Below are positions 13,330 to 27,600 of a stretch of 64,000 bases of DNA, piece after piece. The position numbers and the translations under genes are program-made. The stretch's first letter is position 1; each line of letters opens with the position of its first letter. The notes beneath the pieces are model-generated. The model did not search any database, had not been told where the DNA came from, and saw nothing but the letters and a program-made list of their open reading frames with translations. The stretch covers positions 372,001-436,000 of the forward strand of contig JAQJVL010000578.1 of NCBI GenBank assembly GCA_035578905.1, in the 5' to 3' direction. Source of the stretch: Stictocephala bisonia (taxonomy: Eukaryota; Arthropoda; Insecta; Hemiptera; Membracidae).

Positions 13330-13760
13330 GGCACTGGTCTGGCCCAGTACTGTAACCCAACTACTTAATGACAAAGTGTTGAGGAGATTGTAGGCGATAG
13401 GTGTTATGATCGGTTCTCTCATACCAATATGGCAACCACTAAATGGTTGCCATCGACATGGACTCTTCTAGAGAAGTCTGGGGTGTCCATGTTCGATGGT
13501 AGTCAAAGTTCAGATGTTGTTTAGGGTAGACAACTGAGTGTCAGGCTTATCAGTTAGCTATCAAACCAACACTACGTCGTTCAGATTACACGTAAAGCTG
13601 TAGGTCCCTTAGTTTCTCTGGATATTGGGCTATTAATAAATAGCTCTTTCTCAGGTTATTCAACCTTAGTTAGTAGCAATGACTCCACTCGTTCATCTAC
13701 ACTTATCACACTCATTCGCCCATATCTTGACTATCGGTGTTTAAATAATTAATTAATAGT
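13330..13760. repeat. Dispersed repeat family A, copy 2
   Basis: Matches the 3' two thirds of the 4640-5490 copy: AGAGAAGTCTGGGGTGTCC, GAGTGTCAGGCTTATCAGTT, the ACTCGTTCATCTACACTTAT tail and TCTTGACTATCGGTG. A further family fragment (ACTATGTGATCTATTGTTTG) lies at 14615-14700. The copy appears split or rearranged by the AT-rich segment between them. Confidence 0.65.
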
Positions 13761-14610
13761 GAATTAATAATGTTAATACTCTGTTATATGTAGTTCAAGA
13801 ACATGCACAAAAATGCTTAAAGGTATTCATTTATATTTTCTGTTATTTCACTTATATTATCCATGGTGTTGCCCTAATCCTTTTAAGTAAAATCATCCCA
13901 GTACGTATAATCTTGTAATCGCATATAATTGAACGCATTTTCTTCTTTTAATATTTTGGTACAAAGAAAAATTGTTTAAGTTATATTATTATGCTGTCAA
14001 GTTATATACTTTTTACTTAAATAGTTTTAAATATATGTTTAATTTTTCATAGCAATCAATAACTACAATCAACAGTTCCAGCTAAATTAGTTTTATTGAT
14101 TCTTCAAACTTAATATTATTGTCTGTATTAGTTTACATATAATTTTAACTATCACTTACAGTTTAACGCATTTTATTTATTTTTTTTTTAATATATTGGT
14201 ACAATGAAGGGACTTACAAGCTAAAATAAAATGTTTTCATACTTATTTTACTTTTATTTTAAAACATTTTAAAATGTATATATTTATTTATTATACCAAT
14301 CAGATATTACAATCAACAGTTCTAACTAACTTAGTTTTTTGATTTATCAACAATTATAACTATTATTTATAAACAATTTAAGTTTTTATATTTAGTTCCT
14401 TTTTTAAATTATTTCAACAATGAGCTGTTGATTGAGCATAATGAATCATGTCAGTGTAGTGTATTTTTATACAATATTATTACTTCATAAACTATTTCAA
14501 TGTCGAGCAAACTAGTGTTAATAGTATTTTTATTTTTTTTTATTTTTTTTTTACAGAACGTACAGTACTTAATTTAGTTTTTTTCTTGCTAATCGTAAAA
14601 AATATCAGGG
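13761..14610. other. AT-rich stretch, no gene seen
   Basis: Very AT-rich sequence with T-runs (for example 14510-14565) and two diverged copies of a block around 14040-14120 and 14290-14370 (words such as ATCAACAGTTC and AACTTAGTTTT). No coding signal. Confidence 0.45.
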
Positions 14611-14710
14611 GGCTCGGTAACTATGTGATCTATTGTTTGTGTCAATTACCCATTTATTGATCACATAGTCATGTGATCTAGTGTCAATACCCATTCTTCC
14701 ATTTATCAGT

Positions 14711-15010
14711 CCATGCCAGTTCAAAAGCGATTTAACAGTGTCCATTGCCTACGAGGGAGATTCATCTCACCTACAGGTTTATTGGTCGATGGTAAGTGAC
14801 TTATTTCGTCCAGGTCAACTGTTCCACACCATGTTCTAGTTAGTATTGGACGGGAAATTTGATCTGCTCGACTGGAAAGTAGTAGTCTACTTACACACTG
14901 AGACAGTATCTGCCCAGTTAGAGCTGCTAGACTGTCACAAAGTTGTAAACTTTCAGCTTTGGCAGCTACCACACTACAAATGTTCAACAGCTGACTAATT
15001 TTTACATTAT
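14711..15010 (-). pseudogene. Fragment of a non-LTR retrotransposon reverse-transcriptase ORF (C-terminal part)
   Basis: The minus-strand frame 14721-14987 ends with LPRRQWTLLNRF and then an in-frame TGA exactly where an Arg codon (CGA) would continue the RFRTG motif. The codons just beyond the TGA read TGMD. This R/Q-W-x-x-L-N-R-x-R-T-G signature is typical of the region following the reverse-transcriptase domain in Jockey/R1-like LINE ORF2 proteins. The piece is 5'-truncated, has the stop, and is cut by repeat family A sequence at 14615-14700. There is no catalytic YxDD segment here. It is a dead fragment; the LINE assignment rests on this one motif. Confidence 0.5.
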
Positions 15011-15059
15011 TTAGTTCATCAATTGGACGCCAGAGTGCAGCATATCTTGCAGTTTTTAT

Positions 15060-18000
15060 TGAAACTAATCGACGCCATCAACCGTGACGCTGCACTCCCC
15101 CTCGGGCTAAGTTCTGATCAGGTCTCCAATAATCACCGATTTGATACATCGCTGCACCACTTAAGTACTGCCTCGTCATATCCGGCCTTCAATGGCATTT
15201 TCCGGTAGATGCCTTGGGCATTTATCCACGAGAGGGCAGTATCTTGGTGGTTACGTAAGTCATAATGCATTAGAAGCCATACTTTTTATAAAGAAACTTT
15301 CTCATTAGGAAAAAGTTTTTATAACTATGAGAGTATTTTGTTTGATCTAATATATAACATACATTTATATAAATTAATATTTAATATAAGTCCCGATATA
15401 TCTTCACTGTTAGTTTTTCTAGGTAGTTTTATTTGTTGTTAAGTAATAAAATGTACGTTGTTAAGAATTTTTTGATTGCTTTTACCAATCAAACGTAGTT
15501 CGAGATCGTTGCTACCAGTTGACCAAATACTGGTTAGTTATTACTATTTATAGATGACGAAACTGAAAAATTATTAGAATAGAATAAATTGCTGTGCACT
15601 CTTTTTTACCCAATGCTTTTTATTGTTTTGGAAGGGTTGGTAGTTAGTTACAATGTACAACTGATGAAATAAATATAATTGGGATATATATTTAGATATA
15701 TTTTGGATATACAGTGTATGAATTGGAATATACAGGTTGTTTGTGTACTCTCATTAAATAAATTGTAGGTGTGTTCCTTGGGTCAAGACAAACAAAAAAC
15801 ACCTTACAACCATATGTCTAGATTTATGTCTGTCGTTCTATATGTGTTTTTTGCAAATGCGTTTATAGTCTATTTGAGTTATAAACTCCAAATTTGGGCT
15901 TTATATGTGCCGTTGTAGGTAAAATAAGTATTAAAAATGTTTTTTCTGTAACTAAAGCCGTTTCAAGATGGCGTCCATTTTAAATCTGTAATGTCAAATT
16001 TCATGAAAACCGTTATGAATACAACAATTTTGTCGAAAGGTAAAAAATGTTAAGACAACTTTAACGATACCTTGTTTGATAAAATCGAATTATAAATAGC
16101 TCAGTAATCAATTTTAAACATAAATAATTATGGTAAAAAACAAATGTGGCAAAATTACATATATATTTAAATATTTAATAAAAGGCACCCTATATTTACA
16201 AGCAGAACGGTAAGACAATTAGTTTATTGCTAAAAGTTTTGTTGTAAACTTACTACATATAAATTTTCTTCTGATTGATTAATAATATTTTACAAGATCC
16301 ATAATATCATAATAAATATACGTTCAACAGCAAAAAAACTAGTTACGGTTAAAATGATTGGCCGTAATTTACTTTGTTTGAAGTAAATCCGTTTTTATAC
16401 GCATTCATAATCTTTCTTAGCTCTAAAATTGTAGAGTGCTTGAGCACAATTAATTCAATTGTGCACAATTAATTGCACAGTTAATTCAATTGAAATCTTA
16501 AATTAAATTCACATTACATCCTTCACTTACATAAATATTTCACCTACAAGATAAACAACATATTTATCAGGGTATTCTATTCGTTGTTTACATTATTTAA
16601 AATTGATAAAAATAGTTTTTTGTATTTTTTACGAACAATTAAATATGATAATCTAGTTTTTAATTATAATGTCCATAGTAAAACAATAATTGGGTGGTTT
16701 TATTTCTTCTCGAAAACAATGGCAAGTCTTAAAAAAATGATTATGAGAGAAAAACATGAAACGAAATGACATTCAACTATACCTCTCAATTTTTGTATGG
16801 GAAGTCACAAACTTGTTTCGTTAACCATCAATTAAATAACATTCATTTCCTGAGGAAATAACAGACGAGCAGCCGCCACTTAGGTTACACAACTTAATTA
16901 ACATGGACAATTAGATACTAATGTGGGAAAGGAAATGTTTCAAGTCCGTGGACCCATGATGGTTCAGTCCTGTGGTCCAACTCCAGAGGGAAGCTGGTCA
17001 GTGATAAGACGATACATTCTGTTTGACAGCAGAGTGGTGCATTTTCATAAATTTTCAAGTTTTGTACTAAGGTTATATTACTATGATATTTATCTTTGAA
17101 CGTTGGGTTCCTTAGATATTATATTTTAAGTTATTAAAATTGTTGGTCACGACTGTCGTCCAAGATTGAAAAAAGAATCCAACCTATATCTGTTATATTA
17201 TTATCAAGATTTCAATCTCATAAATTAAATCAGGAATGATTCACTCTTCCATGTTATGATATATATATGTTGAGTATTTTTTATAAGTATTAGGTAGTTT
17301 GTGTGCACTTTTTCTAATTGGAGATATTATTGAAAAATGGTTACTGATATTGTTATGAAACTACTTTTTGAGCTTTATATAAATCATGAGAATATTTCAA
17401 ACATGTATTTAAATATAAATGTGACATTATGTAATAGGGATTTGTTTAGTTTGGTAAACACTTGCGAGAAAATACAACTAATAAACAATTGATTTGTAAA
17501 GTATGTAGTTAATCAGTTAAAAAATTAGATTAAATTTATCTCTAATGTTTGATCAAGATAAGTTTTCTTTCATAGTGTTTATACAGTTAGGCAATTATTC
17601 AGCTAGATATTTCATGTCCTAATGAATATCGAAGTGTTTTACACGTACCAGTTTCAAGTAAACCCAGTATCACGAGTTAGTAATGTTCATTTCCTTAAAC
17701 TATTTGCATTGTTTACTTTTGACCAAGGCTGTACCATATTTATAATTCTTCCTGTTGCATTTCCGGATTTTCTTTCTTCCGTTTCATTCAATTATTTATC
17801 CTCTTCTATGAATCTCTTTCACTTAACTTATTAACAAAGAACTGTACATATTACTTTAAATTTTTATTGCATCTTTGGACGCTTGCATCCAAATGGAAGA
17901 AGTAACGGGTTCTATGGTACTATGGTAGTCGTAACCTTCATCCTTTACTTAGTAGGCCTAATTATTATTTAATAGTTTCATTATTAAATAATAAATTAAA

Positions 18001-19380
18001 TTATTAATGTAATTTTAATAGTAAATCTGTTAAGTAAAGTTATTTTATTGAAATCATTGTATTTAACGTGATTTTTGCTATTGTTATTGTTGGTTAGGCG
18101 TACGAGAGGGCAAGTCCTAACCTCACTATTTGTACACTTTGTGTTCCACGTGGCAAACTCGAGAACAAACTACTTGACACCCCATGTCTTTGTAACTCAA
18201 CACTATTGGATGCGACCACTGTTTCTTTCCTCTCTGTGATTTACTGCACTACGGAGGTAAACAGCATACGTAAATGGGTATAGAGTAAGAGAAAGCATAA
18301 TTATTTGAATGAAACAACTTTTTGTTCCTTGAAGGAAACAAATTTAAACTCCACAAAGTAAGTAAGAAATATTATTAACACAAGCTTGGAAAAAAGTGAA
18401 AAAAAATCATAAACACTTAGAATTTGTGTGAAAGGTCATGTTTTTTCTTCTAAATAGTATGAAAGGAAAAATACTATTTAGGTTATTATTTAGTTTACTA
18501 TTTAGGTGGACCAGATGGTCTCCATGTGTGCTGTTTCGTCGTTGTTTTCGTCTCATCAGGTGTAAATAGGTGAGAGTTTCTTGCTCACCATTACACTACA
18601 GCGAACTGAGTTGATGTCATATAATTGTCTTCATTTCCTTGAAGTTATTATTGACATACAGTTCCATTAGAGTGGATGACGGAGATTAACTCAACGTTCT
18701 TAAACTTACTCCACTACTAAGATCTTCGGACTAACAACCAGTCCATCTCGATTCAAAAGAAAAATATCGCACAAACCTTGACAGTTCAGATGGACTTGTG
18801 TTTTATAACTAGGTAAATACTTCCAAGTATGTATTTGTGCGTAATGGCATTATAAAACGTTAATGTAACGTTTAAAAATTTTAAAAACATTTCCCACTGG
18901 CTGTTAAAAATATACAGGAGATAAGCATTTTACTCTTGAATAAGTTAACCCAGATTACATATGCTCAGTAACAAAAAGGAACAGGCTATTGATAGTGTTC
19001 ATTGAGAACCCAAACCTGAATATGAATGACGTAACTTTGCTGTTTACGGAGTTTCGGTCCCGATACGGCTGTCATTCTCAAGGTCGTAATTGGATAACTC
19101 GGGAGGATTCGGATCGGCGAAAGTGGTTAGTTGTGCAACCGGAGCATTTCCTGTCCTTGAGGGAAAGCGGAGGATACCATGGGATGACCAGGGAGTGGCT
19201 GTCCACTGTCACCAGCTTCTGAGATCTTAACGTAATGAATGAGACGACCACGCGTTTGAAAGGTCAGATATGATAGGACATATTTCAAACGAACAGCAGT
19301 ATAACAAATATGTTCTCTTGATGAGATATTTCAAAAGAAGAGTGTTAGTATTTCTGTGTAGAGTGTGAGGAAGCTTGAAA
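15060..19380. other. Intergenic stretch with transposon debris, no gene seen
   Basis: No host exon is recognised. A segment around 15733-16196 has a TACAGG-type left edge and an AGGCACCCTATA right edge, reminiscent of a degenerate mariner-type non-autonomous element, but the ends match poorly. Family B recurs at 18145-18240. A GC-richer patch (18985-19225) has a 77-codon open frame with no recognisable similarity. Confidence 0.4.
18145..18240. repeat. Dispersed repeat family B, copy 2
   Basis: Matches 8140-8240 in the same orientation through ACTTGACACCCCA, TAACTCAACAC and CCACTGTTTCTTTCCTCTC. Confidence 0.55.
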
Positions 19381-19489
19381 TTATTTAAAGGGTAGGAGAT
19401 TAGGTTTAGATGTACATTGATTTATAGTATGGGGAAATTTAGAACTATTTCAGGTTTAGGGAGGGAGGTTTATAAGTATTTTGGTAGAG

Positions 19490-22400
19490 GTTGTGAGGAG
19501 GTTTAGTTATATTTTAATGAAGGGATTGAGGAGGTTTAATGAAGGGCTTGAGGAGGTTTAGTTATATTTCGATATAGGGTGTGAGGAGGTTTAGTTATAT
19601 TTTAATAAAGGGCTTGAGGAGGTTTAATTATATTTTAATGAAGGGCTTGAGGAGGTTTAGTTATATTTCGATATAGGGTGTGAGGAGGTTTAGTTATATT
19701 TTAATGAAGGGCTTGAGGAGGTTTAATTATATTTTAATGAAGGGCTTGAGGAGGTTTAGTTATATTTAGATATAGGGTGTGAGGAGGTTTAGTTATATTT
19801 TAATGAAGGGCTTGAGGAGGTTTAATTATATTTTAATGAAGGGCTTGAGGAGGTTTAGTTATATTTCGATATAGGGTGTGAGGAGGTTTAGTTATATTTT
19901 AATGAAGGGATTGAGGAGGTTTAATTATATTTTAATGAAGGGCTTGAGGAGGTTTAGTTATATTTCGATATAGGGTGTGAGGAGGTTTAGTTATATTTTA
20001 ATAAAGGGCTTGAGGAGGTTTAATTATATTTTAATGAAGGGCTTGAGGAGGTTTAGTTATATTTAGATATAGGGTGTGAGGAGGTTTAGTTATATTTTAA
20101 TGAAGGGCTTGAGGAGGTTTAATTATATTTTAATGAAGGGCTTGAGGAGGTTTAGTTATACTTCGATATAGGGTGTGAGGAGGTTTAGTTATATTTCAAT
20201 AAAGGGCTTGAGGAGATTTAGTTAAATTCCGATGTGGGGTGTGAGGAGGTTTAGTTATATTTTAATGAAGGGCTTGAGGAGGTTTAATTATATTTTAATA
20301 AAGGGCTTGAGGAGGTTTAGTTAAATTCTGATGTGGGGTGTGAGGAGGTTTAGTTATACTTTAATGAAGGGCTTGAGGAGGTTTAATTATATTTTAATAA
20401 AGGGCTTGAGGAGGTTTAGTTATATTTCGATGTGGGGTGTGAGGAGGTTTAGTTATACTTTGATGCAGATGTAAGGTTTGAAGAGGTTTGGTTATATTTA
20501 GATAGAGGATGTGAGGAGGTTTAGTTATATTTTAATGAAGGGCTTGAGGAGGTTTAGTTATATTTTGATGTGGGGCGTGAAGAGGTTTAGTTATATTTCG
20601 ATGTGGGGTGTGAGGAGGTTTAGTTATACTTTGATGCAGATGTAAGGTTTGAAGAGGTTTGGTTAAATTTAGATAGAGGATGTGAGGAGGTTTAGTTATA
20701 TTTTAATGAAGGGCTTGAGGAGGTTTAGTTATATTTTAATCAAGGGCTTGAGGAGGTTTAGTTATACTTTGATGCAGATGTAAGGTTTGAAGAGGTTTAG
20801 TTATATTTAGATAGAGGATGTGAGGAGGTTTAGTTATATTTTAATGAAGGGCTTGAGGAGGTTTAGTGATATTTTAATCAAGGGCTTGAGGAGGTTTAGT
20901 TATACTTTGATGCAGATGTAAGGTTTGAAGAGGTTTAGTTATATTTAGATAGAGGGTGTGCGGAGGTTTAGTTGTATTTAATGAAGGGCTTGAGGAGGTT
21001 TAGTTATATTTTAATCAAGGGCTTAAGGAGGTTTAGTTATACTTTGATGCAGATGTAAGGTTTGAAAAGGTTTAGTTATATTTGGATATAGGGTGTGAAA
21101 GGGTTTAGTAATATTTAAATGAAGGGCTTGAGGAGGTTTAGTTATATTTAGATGTGGGGCGTGAGGAGGTTTAGTTATATTTCGATGTGGGGTGTGAGGA
21201 GGTTTAGTTATACTTTGATGCAGATGTAAGGTTTGAAGAGGTTTAGTTATATTTAGATATAGGATGTGAGGAGATTTAATTATATTTTAATGAAGGGCTT
21301 GAGGAGGTTTAGTTATATTTCGATGTGGGGTGTGAGGAGGTTTAGTTGTACTTCGATGCAGATGTAAGGTTTGAAGAGGTTTAGTTATATTTAGATATAG
21401 GGTGTAAGGAGGTTTAGTTATATTTTAATGAAGGGCTTGAGGAGGTTTAGTTAAATTTTAATAAAGGGCTAGAGGAGGTTTAGTTATATTTCGATGTGGG
21501 GTGTGAGGAGGTTTAGTTATACTTTGATGCAGATGTAAGGTTTGAAGAGGTTTAGTTATATTTAGATATAGGGTGTGAGGAGGTTTAGTTATATTTAGAT
21601 ATAGGGTGTGAGGAGGTTTAGTTATATTTAGATATAGGGTGTGAGGAGGTTTAGTTATATTTTAATAAAGGGCTTGAGGAGGTTTAGTTATATTTTAATA
21701 AAGGGCTAGAGGAGGTTTAGTTATATTTCGATGTGGGGTGTGAGGAGGTTTAGTTATAATTTGATGCAGATTAAAGGTTTGAAGAGGTTTAGTTATATAT
21801 AGATATAGGATATGAGGAGGTTTAGTTATATTTCAATGAAGGCCTTGAGGAGGTTTAGTTATACTTTGATGCAGATGTAAGGTTTGAAGAGGCTTAGTTG
21901 TATTTAGATATAGGGTGTGAGGAGGTTTAGTTATATTTTAATAAAGGGCTTGAGGAGGTTTAGTTATACTTTGATGCAGATGTAAGGTTTGAAGAGGTTT
22001 AGTTATATTTAGATAGAGGGTGTGAGGAGGTTTAGTTATATTTTAATGAAGGGCTTGAGGAGGTTTAGTTATATTTCGATGTGGGGTGTGAGGAGGTTTA
22101 GTTATACTTCGATGCAGATGTAAGGTTTGAAGAGGTTTAGTTATATTTAGATATAGGGTGTAAGGAGGTTTAGTTATATTTTAATGAAGGGCTTGAGGAA
22201 GTTTAGTTATATTTCGATGTGGGGTGTGAGAAGGTTTAGTTATACTTTGAGGCAGATGTAAGGTTTGAAGAGGTTTAGTTATATTTAGATATAAGATGTG
22301 AGGAGATTTAGTTATATTTTAATGAAGGGCTTGAGGAAGTTTAGTTATATTTCGATGTGGGGTGTGAGGAGGTTTAGTTATACTTTGAGGCAGATGTAAG

Positions 22401-24060
22401 GTTTGAAGATGTTTAGTTATATTTAGATACAGGATGTGAGGAGATTTAGTTATATTTTAATGAAGGGCTTGAGGAAGTTTAGTTATATTTTGATGTGGGG
22501 TGTTAGGAGGTTAAGTTATACTTTGATGCAGATGTAAGGTTTGAAGAGGTTTAGTTATATTTAGATATAGGGTGTGAGTAGATTTAGTTATATTTTAATA
22601 AAGGGCTTGAGGAAGTTTAGTTATATTTTGATGTGGGGTGTTAGGAGGTTAAGTTATACTTTGATGCAGATGTAAGGTTTGAAGAGGTTTAGTTATATTT
22701 AGATATAGGGTGTGAGAAGGTTTAGTTATATTTTAATAAAGGGATTGAGGAGATTTAGTTATATTTGGATGTGGGGTGTGAGGAGGTTTAGTTATGAGGT
22801 GTAGGATTTGACAAGGTTTATGAATATTTTGTTGTAGGATGTGGGAAGATTTAGCTATATTTTGATGAAGGGTTTAAAGAGGTTTAGTTATATTTTAATT
22901 AAGGGCTTGAGGAAGTTTAGTTATATTTTGATGTAGGTGTTAGGAGGTTTAGTTATACTTTGATGCAGATGTAAGGTTTGAAGAGGTTTATTTATATTTA
23001 GATATAGGGTGTGAGGAGGTTTAGTTATATTTTGATGTGGGGTGTTAGGAGGTTTAGTTATATTTTGATGCAGATGTAAGGTTTGAAGAGGTTTATTTAT
23101 ATTTAGATATAGGGCTTGAGGAGATTTAGTTATATTTTGATGTGGGGTGTGAGGAGGTTTAGTTATACTTTGATGCAGATGTAAGGTTTGAAGAGGTTTA
23201 GTTATATATAGATATAGGATGTGAGGAGATTTAGTTATATTTTGATGTGGGGTGTGAGGAGGTTTAGTTATACTTTGATGCAGATGTAAGGTTTGAAGAG
23301 GTTTATTTATATTTAGATATAGGGTGTGAGGAGGTTTAGTTATATTTTGATGTGGGGTGTGAGGAGGTTTAGTTATATTTTGATGCAGATGTAAGGTTTG
23401 AAGAGGTTTATTTATATTTAGATATAGGGTGTGAGGAGGTTTAGTTATATTTTGATGTGGGGTGTGAGGAGGTTTAGTTATAGTTTGATGCAGATGTAAG
23501 GTTTGAAGAGGTTTATTTATATTTAGATATAGGGTGTGAGGAGGTTTAGTTATATTTTGATGTGGGGTGTTAGGAGGTTTAGTTATATTTTGATGCAGAT
23601 GTAAGGTTTGAAGAGGTTTATTTATATTTAGATATATGGTGTGAGGAGGTTTAGTTATATTTTGATGTGGGGTGTTAGGAGGTTTAGTTATATTTTGATG
23701 CAGATGTAAGGTTTGAAGAGGTTTATTTATATTTAGATATAGGGTGTGAGGAGGTTTAGTTATATTTTGATGTGGGGTGTTAGGAGGTTTAGTTATACTT
23801 TGATGCAGATGTAAGGTTTGAAGAGGTTTATTTATATTTAGATATAGGGTGTGAGGAGGTTTAGTTATATTTTGATGTGGGGTGTTAGGAGGTTTAGTTA
23901 TATTTTGATGCAGATGTAAGGTTTGAAGAGGTTTATTTATATTTAGATATAGGGCTTGAGGAGATTTAGTTATATTTTGATGTGGGGTGTGAGGAGGTTT
24001 AGTTATATTTCAATGTGGGGAGTGAGAATGTTTAGTTATAGGTGTAGGGTCTGAGAACGT
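19490..24060. repeat. 4.6-kb satellite with higher-order repeat structure
   Basis: An uninterrupted array of about 135 monomers built on GAGGAGGTTTAGTTATATT. Three monomer types are seen: a 33-bp type containing TTAATGAAGGGCTT, a 33-bp type containing GATATAGGGTGT or GATGTGGGGTGT, and a 39-bp type containing GATGCAGATGTAAGGTTT. At the left end (about 19500-20200) trimers repeat every 99 bp (landmarks 19571, 19670, 19769, 19868). In the centre the 39-bp type recurs at 171 or 138 bp. At the right (about 22950-24000) the order 33+33+39 repeats every 105 bp (23281, 23386, 23491, 23596). Degenerate monomers fray out at 19380-19490 and 24260-24620. Confidence 0.96.
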
Positions 24061-24639
24061 TTATGAGAACGATTATAAAAAAATAAGATAACAGCCTTTA
24101 AAATAATGTAAATATCTTACATTATAATATACTTACAAGGTTAAACATTTTGTATTCTTTTGTTCTCAATTTCTGCTAAAATCTATCAACTATTTGGTTA
24201 CGTTTGTGCCTGTTTGTTGTTATACCTCTTTTACTCGTGAAATAAAGGTAATCCACTTTGTTGAAGGCTGTGAGGAGGTTTAGTTATATTTTGACGTAGG
24301 AAATGAGAAGGTTTAGGTATATTGCGGTGTAGACTGTGAGCAGGTTTATATAATTGTCAGGGTAGGGTGTAAGGAAGTTATGTAATGTAGAGTTTGAGAG
24401 GGTTAGCCTATATTTCAGTCTAGGTTGAGAGGAGGTTTAATTTTATTGTATAGAAGGTCGGGAGCAGAATCAGCTCAATTTCAGTGAAGAAAGTGAGGGG
24501 CTTTAGCTTTATCCTGGTGTAGGGGGGGGGTGGAGGTTTAGCTATATTTGGGAGTAAGATGTGAGTAGTTTCAGTTTGTGTGCGTTGTGAAGAGATTCAG
24601 TTATATTTTGGCGATATGTAGGTGGCGTGTAGTTTGCGC

Positions 24640-27600
24640 GGATATATGAAGGAGGTTATAACAATAAACTCAAAGTTATAGCGATATAAAGATTACATTT
24701 TCAACTTAAGTAAAATTGTTCTTTACTTTCAATACCAGCCATATTTCATTAGAGAGAAAGGAACGTAGGAAACTGAGGTATGGGGAGATCAATACAGCAA
24801 TATCTCAGAATGTCGTATGTCAATCATCTGGTGTGAGTGTGCCGCCACTCAGTGTTAGATGTAAATCCACTGATCGTTAAAACCTTAGTCTCGGTGCGTC
24901 ATAAACACGGAACTAAAATAAACACATTTTTTAATGAGAAGATTATGTTCTATGATAATCAAACTATCTCTCAGACATATGGCGTACTGGTTACTTCCAT
25001 TCGGTAACTATATGAATATGTGTAAGATGAATCCTGTAAAAAATTATCCATATTTTCTATTTTATGTAATTACAATCTCGCAGCTGATATATTTAAGAAA
25101 CCTCCCTCCCCTATTGAGAAGCTTACTCTTGAGACAATCACCAACTGGCTGACGCTAGCGATCCTAGTGGTCGTCTCGCAGAGGTACGACATCTCTCCGC
25201 TAGATAGCATGGCAGTTTACTTATGTTGCAATACAACTAATTGGAGTAAATATTCAAATCAAATCGTTTGTTTGCTACACCACCGCTAGATTCGCTAGCA
25301 CCGTTTGGTTGCAACTAAAATGGCTGAGCTTCGCTACCGTGTGTATATATTATACTATGGTTAAATTTTGTGTCTAAAATTATCAGTTGTTTTTGTGGAG
25401 CGCTAGTGTAGTCCCATAAATCAGCTATAGTAGTAGACCTCACTAACTAACCAAATTATAGGCGCCGATATTCCTATTATTTAAGATTTCCATTTGCTAG
25501 TAATAATACAATCAAACATTTTACACACTTTACTCAAAAAAAGCTTTTAAAAAAAATTACTAAAATTGTATTGAAAATTAACTTAATGGGTTTAAATGAA
25601 TGAGTTAATATTGAAGACCCTCTTATCAATACATATATGTCCATTCTATCTAAAGTAATAAAAGGATCTAAAGCTTATCGTAGAACATGAGCCACGTACT
25701 ATGAATATGGTTTTTGGCATGACAAGTTCAGTTCTCCTTACATAAACAACATCCGAACCTTGGTCCCCACAGAATGAATAGCCATACTTCTGCAGTCGTG
25801 TTCACACCGATAACTATTTAGAGGGCGCTATGTGTTTGGTCTAGAACAGAGTTCAGCGTTCACATACCTAAGGAATGCGCAGTGGATTTTATATTGGAGT
25901 GTAAATGGAGGCAGTCAATACTGAGTATACTAGTAACATTCTTGTTTGATCTGACCAAGAGAGATGTTGCTGCTCATTGCATACGCTATATACCAACTCT
26001 ACTAATGACTTCACTGCAGTAGTTCTATTAGCACCACTTTTATTGTATATTACTAATTAACTTAGTATAAACAAAGGACGTACAATCTAGGAATATTGTT
26101 TTATACGTATAACATTGTAAATAATAAAATATGTGGGGGTATAATTTATTTTCTTCTATTTATTTTGGAATTACATAAAATATAAGGCACACCTGTAAGG
26201 AGTGTATTTATTAGTGCAAAAATTCAAATTTAATTTTTTTTAGCTGCTGTATGGAATAAAAAATTGTCTTAATACCACCTTATCATTTTTTTACTGTTCG
26301 TAGCATGATCTATTTTATTTTATGTATGTTACGAGAGAAAAGAAAAGGTGTAAAAAAGAAAACTGATGTATGTTTTATTAAAGTTCCTCCCAGTCTCTGA
26401 GGACGAGACTGAATTCGTAAGTCAATTCAATCATGTGGTAGAAATATAATAACATTACAATTGTATTTCGTGTTTCATCATGAACAAACCGATTCTAGCT
26501 CTATATCAAATAATAACTAATTAATAGAAGAATGTTTTATATTTATAAACAGCAGGAAAAACAACATTTTACAAAAGTATGAGCTGAAAACTTGTAGTCT
26601 ATTAATTGTATGGCATTTAACCACAGTACAATTTATTTTATTTGTTTATTATTACTTACTTTTATTACTATTTAAAAAAAATAATATTGGAGAATCAATT
26701 ATTTGACTAATAGTAACCGACCATGATCTAATTTTCTCGAAAGGTGTGGACAAAATACTCATTGCTCAATTATGAGATATCTTTAGATCAACTTTTAGCC
26801 AAAGACATGATGAGGAAGTTAATACCAATTAATTAATTATCTCGCCTTTTAGTTTATTACTCTCCCCTGGAAATATTGAGATAACGTTCACTTAGACCTT
26901 TTACAATCTCGGCCTTCCACTTCCACCTCAACCTACTTTGTCCCGCAGATAGAGAAAGGCAATTAATTGCTTATTTTTGGTGACTCAATATTTAGTAACA
27001 ACACAAATATCATAACTTTACTGATTATAAATTCGCTTGTAAATTAACTTGATGATTTTAAACTTCAGATTCGATAGACATTTCCCCAAAAATAAAGAGG
27101 AAATCATCTTCGCTTGTTTCACTTTGTTGTCCTTCGTCACGACCTACCTACTCGTATTTATCGGAGAAATGTATACGGTTGATTTTATAATGTCAAAAAC
27201 TAAACACAAATTTGTTTATTCTATATACGTCAAAATATTTGAATGACATTTTCTCAATACCCATTTTTCTGATTCGTAGAACTGTACCGAACTGTAGACT
27301 GTGTTTAGTTGTTTTGGTTACTTAGTTGCGAATAAAGTATTCTTATTGGTTCTATTATGTTTAATTATCTTATACTCTAATCAATCTGTTTTGAATTGTA
27401 TAACCTTTTCTTGTAGGAGCATTTGTAAAATATTTTTGTATCTTGTACCAAAACGTAATATTAGTGTTTAGTAATAATTATTGGCTATTTCAATCATTAT
27501 GTGTTCACAGTGGCTTGTACTATATTTTTATTTTTTACATCACTATTCCGACTATCTTATCTCAGGATGGCAATTCAGAATATAAATGTTTAGGATAGTT

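Noticed and set aside
15733..16196. Mariner-type MITE
   Set aside because: Left (TACAGGTTGTTTGTG) and right (AGGCACCCTATA) edges match at too few positions to claim inverted repeats; mentioned only within the stretch description.
18989..19222. 77-codon ORF in a GC-richer patch
   Set aside because: No motif, no family resemblance, no flanking splice sites I could defend.
19490..24060. CRISPR-like or telomeric repeat
   Set aside because: No spacers and no TTAGG units; monomers are 33-39 bp in higher-order blocks.
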